Of a stretch of 32,265 nucleotides of DNA, positions 1-8,942 are shown in pieces. How positions within the stretch are numbered: the stretch's first letter is position 1; the number at the start of each line of letters is the position of its first letter. Where the stretch lies: NCBI GenBank assembly GCA_028281465.1, contig JANQJV010000307.1, forward strand, positions 1-32,265. The letters are read 5' to 3'. The translations under genes were made by a program, and so were the position numbers. Origin of the DNA: Azospirillaceae bacterium (lineage in GTDB: Bacteria; Pseudomonadota; Alphaproteobacteria; Azospirillales; Azospirillaceae). A model generated the notes under the pieces. The model had not been told where the DNA came from and searched no databases. It saw only the letters and a program-made list of their open reading frames with translations.

Positions 1-99
1 ACAGGTTCGGTTTCGGCGCTGAACGAGGAGCGCCGGCATCCCTGCCGGCGCTCCGAAACAGGGCGGCCCGAGGACCGGTCATTGTTTCGGGCCGTTGGT
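1..99 (-). repeat. Left arm of a dispersed repeat, short-hairpin form
   Basis: The reverse complement of 1-99 matches 32045-32178 almost base for base outside the hairpin tip, with two mismatches visible. It contains two hairpins. The first has a 12-bp perfect stem (GGAGCGCCGGCA at 27-38 with TGCCGGCGCTCC at 43-54) and a 4-base loop. The second has an 8-bp stem (CGGCCCGA at 64-71 with TCGGGCCG at 87-94). The repeat reaches base 1, so it may extend outside the window. It resembles REP/BIME-type intergenic palindromes, but no family is assigned. Confidence 0.85.
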
Positions 100-699
100 A
101 TGAATCCCCCAAAAACAAACGCACTTGGATGGACGTCACCGCGTACCGTTTCGCCGACTGCTGCCTGCCCTTGGCCATAATAGCCGACGCCCATGATTGG
201 GCGCTGCTGGCGATCGACAGGGCCACCGTTCGGCGGGATGGCAGTGGTGGATCGTCAGGCCTTGCGGTCGAAGCCGATCACCCGGAAACGCACCGTGCGA
301 CGTCACATTTGAGACACGGAGGATCGAGCGCCCCCATCCCCCTGCTGATCCGCATCGACCCCGGCAACGATGTGTGGGTCGGCGCGCCGATCAACCATTC
401 CACCTGACGGCGCCACGGCCTTGATCGGGCTCGTCGAGGCGGATTGGTCGCCTTAACCGTTCACCATGAAGCAGCGCCGAACCCAATGCGAAGCCCGGCG
501 TGCCATGCAGGGCCCTTGCCTGGACACAGGCCCCAGGGTCAGTCTCGGCGACGCGGGTACCCGCTGGCAACGCGATCATTGTCGCGGTCGACTCCCGAAC
601 CGTGAGGTCCGAATCATCGGACACGCCAGCACGCAGCGCCATGCATCAAGTCAAACGCAAGATCGTTGCGGTGCCGCCTGGGGCGCCCATATAGGCGGC
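100..699. other. Stretch without a convincing gene
   Basis: Several open frames cross this stretch on both strands (for example 129-407 + and 391-642 -). None of their translations shows a recognisable domain, a good ribosome binding site or a family-like composition. The methyltransferase frame is open back to 466, but the extra residues look unlike the family. The stretch probably holds the promoter of the methyltransferase gene and possibly decayed sequence. No clear promoter boxes could be defined. Confidence 0.4.
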
Positions 700-1644
700 A
701 TGCCCGTCCGCGACCTTCGCCCTCCGGATCCGAATTCCCTTGACACCGTGGCGCCCTTCGACCGGCACCTGGTCGGCAGACGCCGCGGCCGAACCGCGTT
801 CCGATTCGCGGAACACGATTTCCTGTTTCGCGAAGTGGCGACCCGCCTGGTTGACCGGCTCGCACCGGTCCGACGGCGTTTCGAGACGGTTGCCGTGCTG
901 GGCGACCGTGGAGGACACGTCGGCCGGCGGCTGACCGCCAGCACGGGGGTGGCTCCGACCGTGGTGTGCGACCTGTCGCCAGCCAGCCTGGCCCGGGCCG
1001 TCGGCCGGCCAGTGGTGGCGGACGACGAGGCATTGCCGTTCGCTGCCCATAGCCTCGACTTGGTCATAAGCAACCTCACGCTGCACTGGGTCAACGACCT
1101 GCCCGGCTGCTTGGTGCAGATTCGACGAAGCCTCAAACCCGACGGCCTTTTCCTCGCTGCCCTCTTCGGCGGCGACACACTGACGGAACTGCGCACCTGC
1201 CTGATGGACGCCGAGCTGGCAATCACCGACGGCATATCACCGCGGGTGTCGCCCTTCGCCAGCCTGCAGGACGCAGCCCACCTCCTTCAGCGCGCCGGAT
1301 TCACCCTGCCGGTGGCTGACACCGACGTACTGTCAGTCGCGTACGGTGACCCGTGGCGCCTGTTGCAAGATTTGCGTGGCATGGGCGAGACCAACGCCTG
1401 CCGCGAGCGCTTACGGCACCCGACCCGACGCCAGGTCTTTCTCGAAACGTGCCGCCTGTACGTGGAGCGATATCAACACCTGGACGGATGCCTGCCCGCG
1501 ACCTTCCAAGTGCTGTACCTCACAGGCTGGGCACCGCACGAGGATCAACAAAAACCGGCGCAGCCCGGCAGCGCACAGCAGAGCCTGGCCACGAGGCTGG
1601 GAACGCGAGAACGCGGGACCGGCGACTTTGCCGTCCCCGGTTGA
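700..1644 (+). CDS. SAM-dependent methyltransferase-fold protein, NDUFAF5/BioC-like
   Basis: A 314-residue class I methyltransferase-fold protein. Residues 117-145 carry the core seen in alphaproteobacterial NDUFAF5 homologues: a SLDLVISNLTLHWVNDLPG segment, then IRRSLKPDG, GGDTLTELR, SPRVSPF and an LRGMGE(T/S)NA block. In mitochondria NDUFAF5 hydroxylates an arginine of a complex I subunit and aids its assembly, so a similar respiratory role is inferred. Motif I is odd: around residues 65-73 it reads AVLGDRGGH rather than the usual DLGxGxG form. Start ATG 700 was chosen because it gives the family N-terminus (a VAPFDRHL segment); the open frame back to 466 adds 78 unrelated residues. The hydrolase gene follows after 19 bases, so the two may be cotranscribed. 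BioC is an alternative but less likely. Confidence 0.8.
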   Translation: MPVRDLRPPDPNSLDTVAPFDRHLVGRRRGRTAFRFAEHDFLFREVATRLVDRLAPVRRRFETVAVLGDRGGHVGRRLTASTGVAPTVVCDLSPASLARAVGRPVVADDEALPFAAHSLDLVISNLTLHWVNDLPGCLVQIRRSLKPDGLFLAALFGGDTLTELRTCLMDAELAITDGISPRVSPFASLQDAAHLLQRAGFTLPVADTDVLSVAYGDPWRLLQDLRGMGETNACRERLRHPTRRQVFLETCRLYVERYQHLDGCLPATFQVLYLTGWAPHEDQQKPAQPGSAQQSLATRLGTRERGTGDFAVPG

Positions 1645-1663
1645 AACCAATGGATGGGCGACG

Positions 1664-2650
1664 ATGACGATGGTGTGGCGGTTTCTGTGGCGCGCCGGAC
1701 TGGGTGGGTTGGTGATCACGACCGTCGCCCTTGCCACCGGCGGCCTGTATCTGTGGTGGCTGAATGGTCAACCACCACTGGAACGCCTTCCCCAAGCTGT
1801 CGGGCTGCCGACCCTCGTGTCGAACCAAACCCTGTTCGTGGCCGGCCGCCACCATCGGCGTGTCAGTCTGGTCGATCCGACCCTGGGCGAGATCGGACTG
1901 GTGCTGAGCCTGCCCGAGCCGATGCCGCCCGGCCGGCTGCCCGCCCTGTTTGTTCTAGGCGGTCTCGGAACCGCCGACGAGAACATCCGCCACGTGCCGG
2001 ACGCGGGTGCCAATGCCGTGGTGGGTTTTGACTGGCCCATGGGCGTGGACCTGCCGAGCGGCCGAGAATTCCTGGCCAACCTGCCGTCCCTGTACCGGCA
2101 GACACTGTCTACCCCAGGCCAAGTTGCCGCCGCCATCGCCTGGCTCGGACACCAACCCTGGATCGACCACGACCGGATCAACCTGCTTGGCTTTTCGCTT
2201 GGCGCAATCGCAACACCGGCCATCCAGCGGCTGGCCGAAGACAGTGGGCATCGAATCGCATCGACGATTCTGGCCTATGGCGGCGGCCCGGTGTACGCAC
2301 TGGTCACCAGCCACCCATTGCTGGCCGACAGATGGTTCACCCAACCCCTGGCCATCGCCCTCGATATTGTGTTTCGCCCGATCGATCCGATCGTGCACCT
2401 GCCGCATATCGAGGGCTCTTTCCTGGTCATGCAAGGTACAGAGGACCGACTGATCGGTCCGGCCGCCGTGGCCAGTTTTGCGGCCCAGGTGCCAGAGCCG
2501 AAAACGATTCGTGTGTTCGAAGGAGATCACATGGGCGTCGGTCCGGGGCAAACCGCTTTGCTGCAACGAATCATCGATACCAGCACCACCTGGCTGATCG
2601 CCCAAAGGAGCGTGCGACTGCCGCACGACACCGTTGACAGGGCCGGCTAA
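1664..2650 (+). CDS. Membrane-anchored alpha/beta hydrolase
   Basis: A 328-residue protein with an N-terminal hydrophobic helix (about residues 10-32), which suggests a signal anchor and a periplasmic catalytic domain. The alpha/beta hydrolase nucleophile elbow is GFSLG with Ser178. The likely acid is Asp261 in GTEDR and the likely base His289 in GDHM. The substrate cannot be told from sequence; esterase or peptidase activity on a small substrate is the usual role of such folds. Start ATG 1664 was chosen because it begins just before the membrane helix and 19 bases after the upstream stop; ATG 1670 is an in-frame alternative. The longer open frame back to 1346 overlaps the methyltransferase gene and is rejected. 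The downstream gap is AT-rich and separates it from the diguanylate cyclase. Confidence 0.75.
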   Translation: MTMVWRFLWRAGLGGLVITTVALATGGLYLWWLNGQPPLERLPQAVGLPTLVSNQTLFVAGRHHRRVSLVDPTLGEIGLVLSLPEPMPPGRLPALFVLGGLGTADENIRHVPDAGANAVVGFDWPMGVDLPSGREFLANLPSLYRQTLSTPGQVAAAIAWLGHQPWIDHDRINLLGFSLGAIATPAIQRLAEDSGHRIASTILAYGGGPVYALVTSHPLLADRWFTQPLAIALDIVFRPIDPIVHLPHIEGSFLVMQGTEDRLIGPAAVASFAAQVPEPKTIRVFEGDHMGVGPGQTALLQRIIDTSTTWLIAQRSVRLPHDTVDRAG

Positions 2651-2654
2651 TCTG

Positions 2655-2803
2655 GGCAGTCGTAAAAAATTCGTTAAAATGCTTGCGCGATCGGTTCGAT
2701 CACTATTCGATATGGGATCAATGGTGATGATCTCGACGTGCGCCGACTGGGATTGACCCCAAAAACGGGGGGCGCAGTCTAATTCTATCGGATCGGACAA
2801 ACG
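2655..2803 (+). promoter_or_regulatory. AT-rich leader and probable promoter of the diguanylate cyclase gene
   Basis: Bases 2660-2715 are clearly AT-richer than their surroundings. They contain a short perfect inverted repeat, GATCG-GTT-CGATC, at 2689-2701. No confident -35/-10 pair could be named. A small CCCC/GGGG hairpin at about 2757-2771 lies in the leader. This is where a promoter and operator for the downstream gene would be expected. Confidence 0.35.
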
Positions 2804-3883
2804 GTGCTAGAAAACGCGCACAGAGAGAACGATGGTATCCCGGCGTGTCGGCCCGTGGCCCCCGGCCTGCTGGTCGGCCCCATGGCAACCCCCGATGTGC
2901 CCGAAGGTGGAATGTCGGCTGTGCCGGTTGCTCGTCCCACTCTGCTTGCAGAGGCCAGTATTGCCGTGGCACGCATTATGCGCATTCTGGTCATTGACGA
3001 TGATCCCAATCTTTGTGCAGCCATGGCCCAGCACCTGGAATCGCTCGGCGGCGTCATGGTTGTTCCCGTAACCAATACCGACGAGGCGGAAGCGTGGCTG
3101 ACACATAACCACGCTGACCTGATGCTGGTCGACCATATCACCCTGGGGACCGGCGTGGTCGATTGGATAGAGCGCGTCCGACATGACCGCCCGGCCCATG
3201 ATGTGCCCATGCTCATGATCACCGCGGAAGACGACAAGGCGCTGCTCTTGACCGCCCTGGAGGCCGGCGCCAACGATTTTGTGCGCAAACCGATTGAACC
3301 AGCGGAACTCATCGCGCGCGCGCGCAACATGCTCAAGCTACGGGCGCAAACGGTTTCGCTGCTGGAAGCCTATGCGCAGCTCAAAGAACTGGCGACGACC
3401 GACTCTTTGACCAAGATCAGCAACCGGGGAGCCTTTTTCGATCGACTGAACGAGGAAATCCGGCGCGCCCGCCGGCACGGCCACGTGCTGTCGGTGATCA
3501 TGCTCGATATCGACCGCTTCAAATCCGTCAACGATGATTACGGACACGCGGGCGGTGACCGCGTATTGGTCGAATTGGCGAGCATTTGCCGATCTATTCT
3601 GCGGGCCAGCGACTTCATCGGCCGGTTGGGCGGGGAAGAATTCGCCTTGGGTTTGCCACACGCGCCCCTCGAAGGTGCCCATATCTTGGCTGACCGGGTG
3701 CGGGTGCGAGTCGAACATACTGTGATCAAGGTCGCCATGCATGATGTATCGGTGACCATTAGCCTGGGCGTCGCCGAGCTGCAACCGGGCGACGTAGACG
3801 TGGATGCTTTGCTGCATCGGGCTGATTTGGCCCTTTACGAGGCCAAACGATCCGGTCGCAATCGTGTCTGCATCGCCAATTAA
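2804..3883 (+). CDS. Response regulator with GGDEF domain (diguanylate cyclase)
   Basis: A 359-residue REC-GGDEF protein that should make cyclic di-GMP from two GTP. The receiver domain (about 60-180) has the acidic cluster LVIDDDP (65-67), phosphoacceptor Asp110, Thr140 and Lys162. The GGDEF domain (about 195-355) has LDIDRFKSVND, an intact GGEEF active site at 276-280 and an allosteric I-site RASD at 267-270, exactly five residues upstream. The enzyme is therefore predicted to be active and feedback-inhibited. There is a single receiver domain, unlike PleD, which has two. The start is uncertain: GTG 2804 gives 58 extra residues before the receiver domain, ATG 2882 gives 32, and ATG 2978 starts right at MRILVIDDD. 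No kinase gene is adjacent. Confidence 0.9.
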   Translation: MLENAHRENDGIPACRPVAPGLLVGPMATPDVPEGGMSAVPVARPTLLAEASIAVARIMRILVIDDDPNLCAAMAQHLESLGGVMVVPVTNTDEAEAWLTHNHADLMLVDHITLGTGVVDWIERVRHDRPAHDVPMLMITAEDDKALLLTALEAGANDFVRKPIEPAELIARARNMLKLRAQTVSLLEAYAQLKELATTDSLTKISNRGAFFDRLNEEIRRARRHGHVLSVIMLDIDRFKSVNDDYGHAGGDRVLVELASICRSILRASDFIGRLGGEEFALGLPHAPLEGAHILADRVRVRVEHTVIKVAMHDVSVTISLGVAELQPGDVDVDALLHRADLALYEAKRSGRNRVCIAN

Positions 3884-4018
3884 GAGCCCCAGAACCCCAG
3901 CACCTGGCACGATCCGCATCGGTGTGCCATCGATGTGCCCAGTCGGAGCACTCAGCCGTTCGGCAGACCAAGGACCAACACCAGGCAGCCGATCGGCAGA
4001 CAAAGGGGAGCCGTGGCC

Positions 4019-5251
4019 ATGCGCAGCAAACGTTTCACCTTCGCCGGCAGCCAGGGATTTGCCTTGGCGGCCCGCCTGGACAAACCCGACGACACACCAC
4101 GGGCATACGCCCTGTTCGCCCACTGCTTCACCTGTACCAAAGACATCTTTGCCGCCAGCCGGATAGCCCAGGTGCTGACACAGCGTGGCATTGCCGTGTT
4201 GCGCTTCGACTTCACCGGCCTTGGCTCCAGCGAAGGAGAGTTCGCCAACACGAACTTCACCTCGAATGTGCAGGATCTGGTTCGGGCGGCCGACCATTTG
4301 CGCGCCACGGCCAACGCACCGCGCATTCTGATCGGCCATTCCCTGGGTGGTGCCGCCGTGCTGGCCGCCGCCAGGTCACTCCCCGAAGTACAGGCCGTCG
4401 CCACCATCGGAGCACCTTACGACGTCGGCCATGTGGCAGCGCATTTCGCCGACAAACTGCCGGAGATCGCCGCAAACGGCCAAGCCGAAGTTCAATTGGT
4501 CGGCCGTCCGTTCGTCATCAAGCAGCAATTCGTCAACGATATTGCTGTCCAACGCCTGCACGACCACATCGCAGGCCTGCGCCGCGCGCTCCTCGTCATG
4601 CATGCCCCATTGGACAACGTGGTCGGCCTGGACAACGCATCTCAAATCTTTCAGGCCGCCAAGCACCCCAAGAGCTTCCTTTCGCTCGACCGGGCCGACC
4701 ATTTGCTCTCTCGGCGCGAAGATGCTGAATACGCCGCCGGTGTCTTGGCCGCCTGGGCCGCCAACTGCCTGGACGAACCAGATGCGGCGGCGGCCAAACC
4801 GGACCGAACGGCTGGAATCTCAGGCGCTGTCGTGGTCGAAGAAACCAGCAACGGTCGGTTCCAACAGGCCGTCGCCATCGGCCCGCACCACCTTGTCGCC
4901 GACGAACCGACCTCAGTCGGCGGCACGGATACCGGTCCAACACCCTATGATTTTCTTCTGGCGGGCCTTGGCGCTTGCACGGCCATGACAGTGCGCCTGT
5001 ACGCCGATCGCAAGGGCTGGCCATTGGAAAAAACCCGCGTCATCCTGCGCCATGAGAAAATCCACGCCACCGATTGCGCCGGCTGTGAGAGCGGTGGCGG
5101 CAAGATCGATCAGATTGAACGCGAAATCGTCTTTTACGGTTCGCTCGACCCCGCCCAGCGCACGAAACTGCTGGAGATCGCAGACAAGTGCCCCGTTCAC
5201 CGCACGCTGCACGCCCAAGTCAAGGTTTGCACCCGGGAAGGTCAGGGCTAA
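4019..5251 (+). CDS. Bifunctional alpha/beta hydrolase / OsmC-like protein
   Basis: A 410-residue fusion. The N-terminal alpha/beta hydrolase domain (1-250) has the GHSLGG elbow with Ser108, probable Asp199 (APLDN) and His228 (ADH). The C-terminal OsmC domain (about 265-405) has both redox cysteines of peroxiredoxin-like OsmC/Ohr proteins: Cys320 in GLGACTAM and Cys391 in DKCPVHRTL. OsmC proteins reduce hydroperoxides with these cysteines; the paired hydrolase may free a substrate, which is inference. The OsmC domain also carries a CAGC pair at 353-356. Start ATG 4019 is well supported by AAGGGGAG eight bases upstream, so the open frame back to 3935 is not used. This fusion occurs in many proteobacteria. 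It converges with the minus-strand gene ending at 5295. Confidence 0.9.
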   Translation: MRSKRFTFAGSQGFALAARLDKPDDTPRAYALFAHCFTCTKDIFAASRIAQVLTQRGIAVLRFDFTGLGSSEGEFANTNFTSNVQDLVRAADHLRATANAPRILIGHSLGGAAVLAAARSLPEVQAVATIGAPYDVGHVAAHFADKLPEIAANGQAEVQLVGRPFVIKQQFVNDIAVQRLHDHIAGLRRALLVMHAPLDNVVGLDNASQIFQAAKHPKSFLSLDRADHLLSRREDAEYAAGVLAAWAANCLDEPDAAAAKPDRTAGISGAVVVEETSNGRFQQAVAIGPHHLVADEPTSVGGTDTGPTPYDFLLAGLGACTAMTVRLYADRKGWPLEKTRVILRHEKIHATDCAGCESGGGKIDQIEREIVFYGSLDPAQRTKLLEIADKCPVHRTLHAQVKVCTREGQG

Positions 5252-5294
5252 CGCCGCCCAAGCAAGAGGACGGCCGGAGCCACGACGACTTGAA

Positions 5295-5882
5295 TCAGGG
5301 CAAACCTTCCGGACACAGAACGGCCGGAAATCCGTACCGTACCTGACTGATGTTGACGTAGTGGAACGCTCGTGGCGCCGGCGCCTCGGCCCAGTGGCGA
5401 CTGCTGCAGCCATACAGGGTGAGACGCATGGTCCGGCGGTCTTCACCGTCCGGCTCAACACCCAGGAGAATATCGACCGATTGCGGCTGCAGGAAAAACG
5501 GCTCCATTGGCTCAACGACATAGTTCACCGGCTGTGACGGCACGTTACCGGACCCCGGCACCGCAACACCGTTTTTCGACGCACCGTCGATCACAGTAAC
5601 AACGGTGAACTCGAATCGCTTGTCGGCGCCGGGCGAAACGATCAGCGAGGCTGTGGAGTCGCGATCGCTGGCATACAGGCGGACCGGTACGCTGCTCGTG
5701 TTGCGCAAGACCAGGATCTGTGGCGCTGAACGGTGTATTTCGACTTGGTTCACATGCGGATATGGCCGGTCATACACGAAACCGGTCAGCGCAAGAAACG
5801 ACGCGGCCAAAAAGCCGAGCTGCAGACCGATACAGCCAGTGCATGCCGATATCCCCTCGCGCACAGCCCATTGCCCTGCCAT
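5295..5882 (-). CDS. Membrane-anchored protein of unknown function
   Basis: A 195-residue protein I do not recognise. One hydrophobic helix at about residues 19-38 (LQLGFLAASFLALTGFVY) suggests a single anchor with the rest in the periplasm. The remainder looks beta-rich, with alternating hydrophobic residues (for example HRSAPQILVLRNTSSVPVRL), a pattern seen in immunoglobulin-like or chaperone-like folds. That similarity is only an impression. Start ATG 5882 is strongly supported by GGAGGG five bases upstream. It lies downstream of mutT in the same direction (133-bp gap) and converges with the OsmC fusion gene. Confidence 0.6.
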   Translation of the reverse strand: MAGQWAVREGISACTGCIGLQLGFLAASFLALTGFVYDRPYPHVNQVEIHRSAPQILVLRNTSSVPVRLYASDRDSTASLIVSPGADKRFEFTVVTVIDGASKNGVAVPGSGNVPSQPVNYVVEPMEPFFLQPQSVDILLGVEPDGEDRRTMRLTLYGCSSRHWAEAPAPRAFHYVNISQVRYGFPAVLCPEGLP

Positions 5883-6015
5883 GGCTCCCTCCGTCACTCT
5901 ACGGTTGCCCGTGCATAGCAGACACGGCCAACGCTGTCCCGTCCCAGGACCGTCGTGAGCCGATGCTGTTGCGCTGGTGCAACTGCCCGAGAGCGCCCCA
6001 ATGGCGAAAAGCCAA

Positions 6016-6456
6016 TCAGAGCAGGTCGCGCAACATGGCGACCAGCGGCACATCGGCGGGTGGCATCGGAAACTCGGCCAGGCGGGTCGGTGCCACCCAC
6101 CGCAGGACCTGCCCCTCCAAAGGCCGGACCGTGCCGCGCCAAACGCGGCAGACGTACAGCGGCATCAGCAGGTGGAACCCATCGTAGCCATGCGAGGCAA
6201 AGGTGAACGGCGCCAGACAGCTCGCCCTCGTGTCGATGTCCAGTTCTTCGCGCAGTTCCCGAATCAGGGCGTTCTCCGGCGTCTCGCCGCGATCGACCTT
6301 GCCACCGGGAAATTCCCAAAGACCGGCCATGGCTTTTCCGGGCGGACGTTGCGCGATCAGGACACGGCCATCGGCATCGACCAATGCCACCGCAGCGACC
6401 AGAACGGTCGGCAAATCCGGCGACGATGCCGGCACTGGCAAATCGAAACAGGACAT
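6016..6456 (-). CDS. mutT: MutT-type Nudix hydrolase (8-oxo-dGTP diphosphatase)
   Basis: A 146-residue Nudix protein. The Nudix box spans residues 52-74 and matches Gx5Ex7REUxEExGU: GKVDRGETPE, then NALIRELREELDI, with the REL-EEL glutamates that bind metal. The segment RPPGKAMAGLWEFPGGK is typical of MutT enzymes that hydrolyse 8-oxo-dGTP and so keep oxidised guanine out of DNA. Length is normal for the family. It follows argJ after a 39-base gap in the same direction; argJ-mutT adjacency is common in alphaproteobacteria and suggests one transcript. No strong ribosome binding site was seen at ATG 6456. Confidence 0.9.
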   Translation of the reverse strand: MSCFDLPVPASSPDLPTVLVAAVALVDADGRVLIAQRPPGKAMAGLWEFPGGKVDRGETPENALIRELREELDIDTRASCLAPFTFASHGYDGFHLLMPLYVCRVWRGTVRPLEGQVLRWVAPTRLAEFPMPPADVPLVAMLRDLL

Positions 6457-6495
6457 GGCAACGGCCCAGGAGACAGATGACGACGGCCGGAACGC

Positions 6496-7722
6496 TCAGC
6501 TCCGGTAACTGGCATTGATGTCGATGTAGCCGTGGGTCAGGTCGCATGTCCACACGGTCCAGGATGCCGTGCCCAGACCAAGATCGACGACGATGTCGAT
6601 GTCACGGCCGGCCATATGCCGCGCCACCGGCGCCTCGTCGTAAGCCGGCACGGCGGCCCCGGCGCGAGCAATCGGAATACCGCCGATGGCAATGCCCAGC
6701 CGAGCCTGGTCAAGCGTCTCACCAGCCTTGCCGGCGGCCATAACGATGCGGCCCCAATTGGCGTCGCTGCCGGCGATGGCCGTCTTGACCAACGGTGAGT
6801 TGGCAATCGACAGGCCGATGCGGTGGGCCGCAGCCTCTGTCACCGCTCCGTGAACGGTCACCGTGATCAGTTTCGATGCCCCTTCGCCGTCGCACACCAC
6901 TTGACGGGCCAAATCGCCCATCACGGCCGAGATGGCTTGCCGAAAACCGTCCAATTCGGCCGACCCGGCATCGTCCACCGAAGCGTGATCGGCTCGGCCG
7001 GTGGCGAACAACAACACTGTGTCGCTGGTCGATGTATCACCATCCACCGTGATGCTGTTGAAACTGCGCGCGTTGGCCGGGGCCAGTACGGCTTGGAGGA
7101 CGGCAGCGGGCAGGGCCGCATCCGTAAACAAAAACGCAAGCATGGTCGCCATATCGGGAGCAATCATGCCCGAGCCTTTGGCAATGCCGGCGACCCGTAC
7201 CGGCCGGCCGCCGATCCTTGTTTCCGCTCCAGCCCCCTTGCTGAAAGTATCGGTGGTCATGATCGCTGCGGCAGCGGTCGGCCAATCGGCTTCACCGAGT
7301 CGCTGCACCAATGCAGGCAGGTGTTCGGACACCGAATCCGGTGGCAACGGCTCACCGATGACACCCGTGGACGCCACGAACACCTGCGCTGGACGGGCGT
7401 GCAGCAACGCCGCTGCCGTTTCCGCCGTCTGGCGCACCATGGCCATGCCGGCGGCCCCCGTGAAGGCGTTGGCATTTCCGGCGTTGACCACCAACGCGCG
7501 GGCATTGCCGCCGGTCAGCGCCGCGCGGCACCAATGCACCGGGGCCGCCGCCGTGGCGGACCGTGTCACCGCCCCGGCCACGGTCGTGCCGGCGGGCAAC
7601 GCCACCAGCAACAGATCATCACGGTCACGGTATTTGACGCCATGCCGTCCGACGGCGACCTGCACCCCATCGATGGCCGGCAGGGTGGGAAAGGCGGGCG
7701 GAGCCAAGGGAGAACGGGTCAC
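6496..7722 (-). CDS. argJ: Bifunctional glutamate N-acetyltransferase / amino-acid acetyltransferase
   Basis: A 408-residue ArgJ, which moves the acetyl group from N-acetylornithine to glutamate in the arginine pathway and in some species also uses acetyl-CoA. The self-cleavage site is KGSGMIAPDMATML, with the new N-terminal nucleophile Thr193. Other family blocks are VNAGNANAFTGAAG (79-92), VASTGVIG (116-123), SFNSITVDGDTSTSD and the end DINASYRS. Length is normal. The start GTG 7722 has a GAGGA purine run upstream. It heads a probable argJ-mutT transcript and is divergent from the HExxH gene at 8158. Confidence 0.97.
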   Translation of the reverse strand: MTRSPLAPPAFPTLPAIDGVQVAVGRHGVKYRDRDDLLLVALPAGTTVAGAVTRSATAAAPVHWCRAALTGGNARALVVNAGNANAFTGAAGMAMVRQTAETAAALLHARPAQVFVASTGVIGEPLPPDSVSEHLPALVQRLGEADWPTAAAAIMTTDTFSKGAGAETRIGGRPVRVAGIAKGSGMIAPDMATMLAFLFTDAALPAAVLQAVLAPANARSFNSITVDGDTSTSDTVLLFATGRADHASVDDAGSAELDGFRQAISAVMGDLARQVVCDGEGASKLITVTVHGAVTEAAAHRIGLSIANSPLVKTAIAGSDANWGRIVMAAGKAGETLDQARLGIAIGGIPIARAGAAVPAYDEAPVARHMAGRDIDIVVDLGLGTASWTVWTCDLTHGYIDINASYRS

Positions 7723-7849
7723 GCGAACGGTCCTCGAACGATAGGCAGGTAACCGGGGCCGGTGGCGAGAACCGGTACCGGATGGATCGGGTCTTTCCAG
7801 TTACCCGATCAAACAAAACGGTCCCGTCCGCCTAATCCGAAACAGCTAT

Positions 7850-8032
7850 CTATGGAAGGCATGGTCCCTGCACCAAGGCGTGGGAACCCTCCAAAAAAAC
7901 ACCGCCGACCACATAGCGCAGCCAGGCGGCTGCCGCCAGGTCGAACCGGCCCGACATGGCCCCGTCGTTGAAGAGTGCGGTCAGGCGACACACGCAGTTG
8001 TTACGTGCCAGCCTGAGGCTCCCCTCTCCCAT
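7850..8032 (-). pseudogene. Possible remnant of a mannitol/fructuronate dehydrogenase C-terminal region
   Basis: The short minus-strand frame reads CRLTALF-ND-GAMSG-RF, then DLAAAAWLRYVVGG. I recall a similar pattern in the C-terminal domain of mannitol dehydrogenase family proteins (QRLL...D..A.G......LALAVAAWMRYV.G). Nothing else of the gene is present on either side, and no good start or ribosome site is seen. It is offered as a decayed fragment in the argJ / HExxH gene gap. Chance similarity is quite possible with so few residues. Confidence 0.25.
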
Positions 8033-8157
8033 GCGGCTGGAACCGATGATACATAGTCATGCGGCTCGACTCTTCGAAAGCGGTGTGCAAGGGGTCAGGC
8101 CGCAGCGAAGCGTCGCACCTTTGGTTGTTTGCGGGCAGGGTTTCAAACGTCGCAACC

Positions 8158-8916
8158 ATGCAGATTGGCGCCACATCTACGGTTCCGTTTACGCCGCGCG
8201 CGCCATTGGCACGGGGTGATGCGGCGGGTGCGCCGACCCAGGCCGATGCTCCTCCTGGCCAACAGCCAGGCGGTCCAAACGATCTGACGCCGGAAGAGCA
8301 ACAGGTCGTCGAAAAGCTCAAGCGGCGCGACGCCGAGGTTCGGGCACACGAACAAGCGCATGCGTCGGCCGGTGGCCAATATGCCGGTTCCCCAAAGTAC
8401 GACTTTCAGCGTGGCCCGGATGGGCGCAACTATGCCATCGGCGGCGAAGTGGCCATCGACGTCAGTCCGATCGAAGGCAACCCGGAAGCCACGATCCGCA
8501 AAATGGACGTGGTCAAACGGGCCGCCCTCGCGCCGGCCCAGCCCTCGGCGCAAGACCGCAGCGTGGCTCAGCAGGCCGAACAGCAACGGTTGGAAGCGCA
8601 ACAGGAGTTGCGCGAGCAGCGAGCGGCCGAACAGAATGGCGATGCCAACGACGGGACGGAGGCCGCCGGCCCCGCTGGTGGCGCTGACGGCGGTCAACCC
8701 GGTGACGCATCTGGTGACCGGGACAGAGGGGGTCCGCCGGGGGCAAACCGTGGTCTCGCACAAGCCGACCTGCCTGGCCTGACCGCGAGCGATGTCGGTG
8801 CCCAGAGCTTGAACACGCAAAGCGCCGCAGCGTTTGCGCGCGGCACACGAGCCTACGACACAGCAGCGCGCATCACCTCACCATCGCCGCTGTCCAATCT
8901 GGCCCTGGTGGCGTAA
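8158..8916 (+). CDS. SprA-related putative metalloprotease (HExxH)
   Basis: A 252-residue protein of the SprA-related / CJM1_0395-like family. The recognisable part (about 43-145) runs [25 protein letters not shown] at 64-68, a GGQYAG segment, [23 protein letters not shown], then [21 protein letters not shown] and [15 protein letters not shown] fits the zinc-binding HExxH consensus, but proteolysis is not proven for this family as far as I know. The tail (about 145-252) is Gln/Ala/Gly-rich and probably disordered. No signal peptide is visible. Start ATG 8158 was chosen because the family-like region begins shortly after it; the frame is open back to 8059 with poor content. It converges with aguB, with 26 bases between the stops. 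Confidence 0.8.
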   Translation: MQIGATSTVPFTPRAPLARGDAAGAPTQADAPPGQQPGGPNDLTPEEQQVVEKLKRRDAEVRAHEQAHASAGGQYAGSPKYDFQRGPDGRNYAIGGEVAIDVSPIEGNPEATIRKMDVVKRAALAPAQPSAQDRSVAQQAEQQRLEAQQELREQRAAEQNGDANDGTEAAGPAGGADGGQPGDASGDRDRGGPPGANRGLAQADLPGLTASDVGAQSLNTQSAAAFARGTRAYDTAARITSPSPLSNLALVA

Positions 8917-8942
8917 TCGGCTTGCTGGTTTACCGGCCACCG

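Noticed and set aside
466..699. Upstream extension of the methyltransferase frame
   Set aside because: The extra 78 residues do not resemble the family, and the conserved N-terminus begins after ATG 700.
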